From GCA-2718845 sp913041905 (GTDB taxonomy: Bacteria; Pseudomonadota; Gammaproteobacteria; GCA-002705445; GCA-002716945), in NCBI GenBank assembly GCA_913041905.1, contig CAJWJQ010000006.1:1-35106 (forward strand): a stretch of 35,106 bases of DNA, written 5' to 3'. Below are positions 31,808 through 35,106 of this stretch, one piece after another. Position 1 is the stretch's first letter, and each line of letters begins with the position of its first letter. Below the pieces are notes generated by a model, which was given only the letters and a program-made list of their open reading frames with translations, ran no database searches and was not told the origin of the DNA. The position numbers were made by a program, and so were the translations under genes.

Positions 31808-32232
31808 TGGAAGGAAAACTTAAATTAGAAATAGTTAGCGCTGAACAAGAATTATTCTCTAAAGAAGTAGAGATGGTTTTTGCCCCAGCTGAAATGGGTG
31901 AAGTTGGGATAACTCCAAAACACACCCCGCTAATCACTCGATTGAAACCTGGCGATGTCAGGGCCCAAATAAGCAAAGATGAAATAGAGACCTTTTACGT
32001 TAGTGGTGGTATATTGGAGATACAGCCAAACGAGGTTACAATTTTGTCTGACACTGCATTGAGAGGAGAAGATTTAGACGAAGAAAGAGCACTGGAAGCT
32101 GAAAAACTTGCACAGGACGCAATGAAAAATAGTGGTAGCGACATTGACGCCGCTAAGGCGAAATCAGAATTACTACAAGCAGCAGCACAATTGAGACTTA
32201 TTAAGAAACTTAAAAGTAAAGGGAAAAAGTAG
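31807..32232 (+). CDS. atpC: F1Fo ATP synthase subunit epsilon
   Basis: Rotor subunit and intrinsic inhibitor of F1. The 141 residues (E. coli 139) show the N-terminal beta-sandwich with LEIVSAEQELFSKEVEMV, the motif GEVGITPKHTPLITRLKPG (about 39-57) and VSGGILEIQPNEVTILSD (about 63-82), and then a two-helix C-terminal domain rich in Ala, Glu and Lys. It closes the atpIBEFHAGDC operon in the usual order. Its ATG overlaps the atpD stop as TAATG. glmU begins 17 bases later. Confidence 0.97.
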   Translation: MEGKLKLEIVSAEQELFSKEVEMVFAPAEMGEVGITPKHTPLITRLKPGDVRAQISKDEIETFYVSGGILEIQPNEVTILSDTALRGEDLDEERALEAEKLAQDAMKNSGSDIDAAKAKSELLQAAAQLRLIKKLKSKGKK

Positions 32233-32249
32233 TTAAGGGGTAGCTTGAT

Positions 32250-33620
32250 ATGTTCACAACAATTATTCTTGGCGCTGGGAAAAGCACAAGAATGAAGGCT
32301 AATAAGTCTAAACTTTTATTTAATATAGCTGGGAAACCAGTTATTAATCATATTGTTGAATCTGTTAAAGGCGCACAGTCTCGCAATATTCAGTGTGTTA
32401 TAAACAGTCAATCAAAAGATTTAAAAAAAATTTTAATTGATTCAAAAATTGAAGTCACTATTCAGAAAAAATTAGATGGGACAGCAGGCGCTGTAAAATC
32501 TGCTCTTGCTACTAAAAAACCAGGCAACTCAACAATACTTATTCTTTGTGGTGATACACCATTTATAAAAGATTCTTCAATCAAAAAGATTGTAAGTAAA
32601 TTGAAATCTTCTGAGGCATGCATAGGAACAGTAGAACTAGATATACCAAAAGGATACGGGAGAATAATTAGAACAAAAAATAAAATATCACGCATAATTG
32701 AAGAAAAAGAAACTACTTTAGAGCAAAGACAAATAAAAGAAGTTAATACAGGGGTCATTGCAATTAAAGAAAATCTTCTGCGTAAATACATAGGATTAAT
32801 AAATAATAATAATTCAAAAAAAGAGTATTACTTAACTGATATTATAAAAATATTAATTGAAAATAATCATAAAGTTACGACTTTTAAATTTACTGATGAA
32901 CTCGAAATAGCCGGCGTTAATTCTAAAGTTGATTTAGTTAGATTAGAACAACGCTATCTTAGAGCAAAAGCAGAATCTTTGCTTGAGTCAGGCACATTAA
33001 TTAGAGACCCATCAAGGACCGATATAAGAGGTAATTTACATGTTAGTGGTAACGTGGAAATAGACATTAATTGTGTTTTTGAAGATGAAGTAAAAATTGG
33101 AGAAAATTCAACCATGGGCCATAATTGTTATTTTAATCGTTGTAAAATAGGTAAAAATGTTCACATCAAACCTAACACAATAATTTTTGGCGCAACCATT
33201 GGTGATAATTGTATTGTAGGACCTTACGCAAGAATTAGGCCTGGCACAGTACTAAAAAATGATGCTCATGTCGGTAATTTTGTAGAAGTGAAAAACTCAA
33301 CAATTGGAAGTAGAACAAAAATTAACCACCTTAGTTACATTGGAGATGCTGTTCTTGGGACAGATATTAATATAGGCGCAGGAACCATTACGTGTAACTA
33401 CGATGGGGATGAAAAACATAAAACTATCATCGAAAGTAATTCATTCATTGGGTCAGGCACTAGGTTAGTAGCGCCTGTTAAAGTTAGCAAAGGATCATAT
33501 ATTGCCGCAGGTTCTACGGTAACAAGAGATACGCCAGGAGGAGGCAGTTTAACTATTGCAAGAAGCAAGCAAGTATCAATTCCTAAATGGAAGAATAGAT
33601 CAATAAAAGGTAAAAAATAA
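32250..33620 (+). CDS. glmU: Bifunctional GlmU: glucosamine-1-P acetyltransferase / GlcNAc-1-P uridyltransferase
   Basis: Makes UDP-N-acetylglucosamine for peptidoglycan and LPS. The 456 residues equal the E. coli length. The uridyltransferase domain (1-230) opens with ILGAGKSTRMKANKSKLL (usual form AAGKGTRM, so Ala/Gly positions vary) and has LCGDTPF near 97-103 and EVNTGV near 163-168. The left-handed beta-helix acetyltransferase domain (about 250-456) shows hexapeptide repeats and the catalytic region IGPYARIRPGT-like VGPYARIRPGT, NFVEVKNS and INHLSYIGDA. AAGGGG precedes the ATG. glmS overlaps its stop by one base. Confidence 0.97.
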   Translation: MFTTIILGAGKSTRMKANKSKLLFNIAGKPVINHIVESVKGAQSRNIQCVINSQSKDLKKILIDSKIEVTIQKKLDGTAGAVKSALATKKPGNSTILILCGDTPFIKDSSIKKIVSKLKSSEACIGTVELDIPKGYGRIIRTKNKISRIIEEKETTLEQRQIKEVNTGVIAIKENLLRKYIGLINNNNSKKEYYLTDIIKILIENNHKVTTFKFTDELEIAGVNSKVDLVRLEQRYLRAKAESLLESGTLIRDPSRTDIRGNLHVSGNVEIDINCVFEDEVKIGENSTMGHNCYFNRCKIGKNVHIKPNTIIFGATIGDNCIVGPYARIRPGTVLKNDAHVGNFVEVKNSTIGSRTKINHLSYIGDAVLGTDINIGAGTITCNYDGDEKHKTIIESNSFIGSGTRLVAPVKVSKGSYIAAGSTVTRDTPGGGSLTIARSKQVSIPKWKNRSIKGKK

Positions 33621-35106
33621 TGTGCGGAATTTTTGGCGCAGTTTCTTCTAGTAAAATTCAAAATAGCCTCATAGAAGGACTTATGAAACTAGAGTATAGA
33701 GGTTATGATTCTGCTGGAATATCTGTCTTATCAAATACTAATAAAATTAAAAGAATTCGCTGTATCGGGAAAGTAAACGAATTAAAAAAACAATTAAGAT
33801 CTTCAAAAATAGTTGGCGAGTGCGGAATAGCGCATACTCGTTGGGCGACTCATGGAGAGCCAAATTTAAAAAATTCACATCCGCATAATTCAAATAAAAT
33901 TTCTATTGTGCATAATGGAATTATTGAAAATTCAGAAGAACTTAAAGCCAAACTTTTAAAAAAAGGTTTTAAATTTTCCTCTGACACAGATTCTGAAGTT
34001 ATAGCACATCTACTTGCAGATTCTTTGTCAAAAAATAATAGTACAAAAAACTCTATAAGGTCTGTAGTTAAACAATTAGAAGGATCGTTTGCTATTGGAG
34101 TTTTATTTGAAGATATGCCAGATACAATTATTGCAGCATGTAATGGAAGCCCTTTGCTTATTGGTATTGGTGACAATTGTAATTTTATATCATCTGATTT
34201 ACATGCCCTAACAAGTAAAACTAAAACTTATATGACATTAAATGATTATGAAATTGCTTTTGTTAAACAAAATAATATAGAATTATTTTCATTAAATGGT
34301 AAAAAAATCAAACGTAAAGCAGTTAAGACAAAACAAAAAGATAAAACAGTTTCTAAAAATGGCTATAAGCATTTTATGCAAAAAGAAATTCACGAACAAT
34401 ATGATATTGTAAATGATGCTATTAAATCGCATATTGGCGCTAAAGGTCTTTTGCCAAATATCTTTGGTCCTAATTCTGATAATATTTTAAAAACTATAAA
34501 ACATATACATTTTGTTGCTTGTGGCACAAGTTACAATGCTACATTAGTTGCAAAGTATTGGATTGAAGAAGTATCAGATATTATGTGTACAGCTGAAATA
34601 GCAAGTGAGTACAGGCATAGAATAACTAATATTCCAAAAGATACTTTATTTGTTGCAATAAGCCAATCAGGTGAAACAGCAGACACCATTTATTCTTTAA
34701 AAAAAGCTAAAAATAGTTCGTATAAATCTATTCTAGCAATTTGCAATGTGCCAGAAAGCACTATTACAAGATTATCTGATTTAGTATATTTAACGCATGC
34801 TGGCCCTGAAATTAGTGTTGCTTCAACAAAAGCATTCACATCACAATTAATAGCACTTTTATTTCTTACAATGATATTGGCAAAATATTCTAAAAATAAA
34901 ACTATTGGCAAATCAATATTAAAACAAATTAAAACATTACCAGCAGTGCTTAAAAAAACATTCTTGCTTGAAAAAAGCATAAAAGAAATGGCAAAAAATT
35001 TTAAAAATAAACATCACGCCCTTTTCCTTGGAAGAGGAGCGTCTTATCCAATAGCTCTGGAAGCTGCTTTAAAACTTAAAGAAATTACTTATATTCATGC
35101 AGAAGG
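33620..35106 (+). CDS. glmS: Glutamine-fructose-6-phosphate aminotransferase (cut by window edge)
   Basis: First committed step of hexosamine synthesis: fructose-6-P plus glutamine to glucosamine-6-P. About 495 of some 609 residues are present; the 3' end lies beyond the window. After the initiator Met, Cys2 (MCGIFGAV) is the glutaminase nucleophile, with YRGYDSAG near 28-35, HTRWATHGEP near 72-81 and HNGIIEN near 95-101. The isomerase half has FVACGTSYNAT, SQSGETADT and ASTKAFTSQL, and ends in the window at KLKEITYIHAE. The ATG overlaps the glmU stop (TAATG), so the two UDP-GlcNAc genes are coupled. No glmS ribozyme is expected or seen in the one-base junction. Confidence 0.97.
   Translation, partial: MCGIFGAVSSSKIQNSLIEGLMKLEYRGYDSAGISVLSNTNKIKRIRCIGKVNELKKQLRSSKIVGECGIAHTRWATHGEPNLKNSHPHNSNKISIVHNGIIENSEELKAKLLKKGFKFSSDTDSEVIAHLLADSLSKNNSTKNSIRSVVKQLEGSFAIGVLFEDMPDTIIAACNGSPLLIGIGDNCNFISSDLHALTSKTKTYMTLNDYEIAFVKQNNIELFSLNGKKIKRKAVKTKQKDKTVSKNGYKHFMQKEIHEQYDIVNDAIKSHIGAKGLLPNIFGPNSDNILKTIKHIHFVACGTSYNATLVAKYWIEEVSDIMCTAEIASEYRHRITNIPKDTLFVAISQSGETADTIYSLKKAKNSSYKSILAICNVPESTITRLSDLVYLTHAGPEISVASTKAFTSQLIALLFLTMILAKYSKNKTIGKSILKQIKTLPAVLKKTFLLEKSIKEMAKNFKNKHHALFLGRGASYPIALEAALKLKEITYIHAE

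Noticed and set aside
1..35106. CRISPR arrays, tRNA or rRNA genes, insertion sequences or prophage genes
   Set aside because: No regularly spaced repeats, cloverleaf or T-loop sequence, transposase or phage motif was seen; the window is densely packed with core genes.

Overview
The window looks like the chromosomal replication-origin neighbourhood of an AT-rich, compact gammaproteobacterium. Three things point there: the block rpmH-rnpA-yidD-yidC-mnmE-mnmG-rsmG-parA-parB-atpIBEFHAGDC-glmU-glmS on one side; dnaA-dnaN-recF-gyrB on the other strand; and the clusters lptM-lysA-dapF-xerC and argH/hemC-hemD, which are classical gammaproteobacterial arrangements. Low GC, very short spacers, many ATGA or TAATG stop/start overlaps and the absence of any mobile element suggest a streamlined (perhaps marine or host-associated) genome. 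The genus cannot be fixed from this window. No tRNA, rRNA, CRISPR array, IS element or prophage gene was seen, and no gap exceeds 300 bases.

Layout. 1-4342 (minus): lptM-lysA-dapF-xerC, then the DUF971 gene, ridA and the start of recG, running off the left edge. 4384-5016 (plus): a serine carboxylesterase. 5054-7232 (minus): argH, a Rap1a-like exported protein coupled to it, and an unrecognised 120-residue protein with its own strong ribosome binding site. 7304-9791 (plus): hemC-hemD and an NAD-binding SDR gene. 9792-17369 (minus): an orphan ParA-like ATPase, xth, gyrB, recF, dnaN, dnaA. 17490-35106 (plus): rpmH through glmS, cut by the right edge.

How it fits together. Coding strand switches at the dnaA/rpmH gap (17370-17489), and most genes point away from it, as expected at a bidirectional origin. 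The dnaA-dnaN gap holds a perfect DnaA box, an AT-rich tract and a strongly G-over-C skewed 100 bases. Two ParB centromere sites (parS) lie inside recF, about 10 kb from parA-parB, so the centromere and its segregation machinery are both in the window. The right arm then supplies ribosome/RNase P, membrane insertion, tRNA modification, chromosome segregation, a complete F1Fo ATP synthase operon and UDP-GlcNAc synthesis.

Most worth a second look: the parS pair embedded in recF; a RecF whose ABC signature and D-loop regions are eroded; the skewed dnaA-dnaN spacer; the orphan ParA with a 15-nt palindrome in front of it; and the unrecognised 5054-5416 gene. I did not find a clearly new multi-gene system here; most of the window is core genome.
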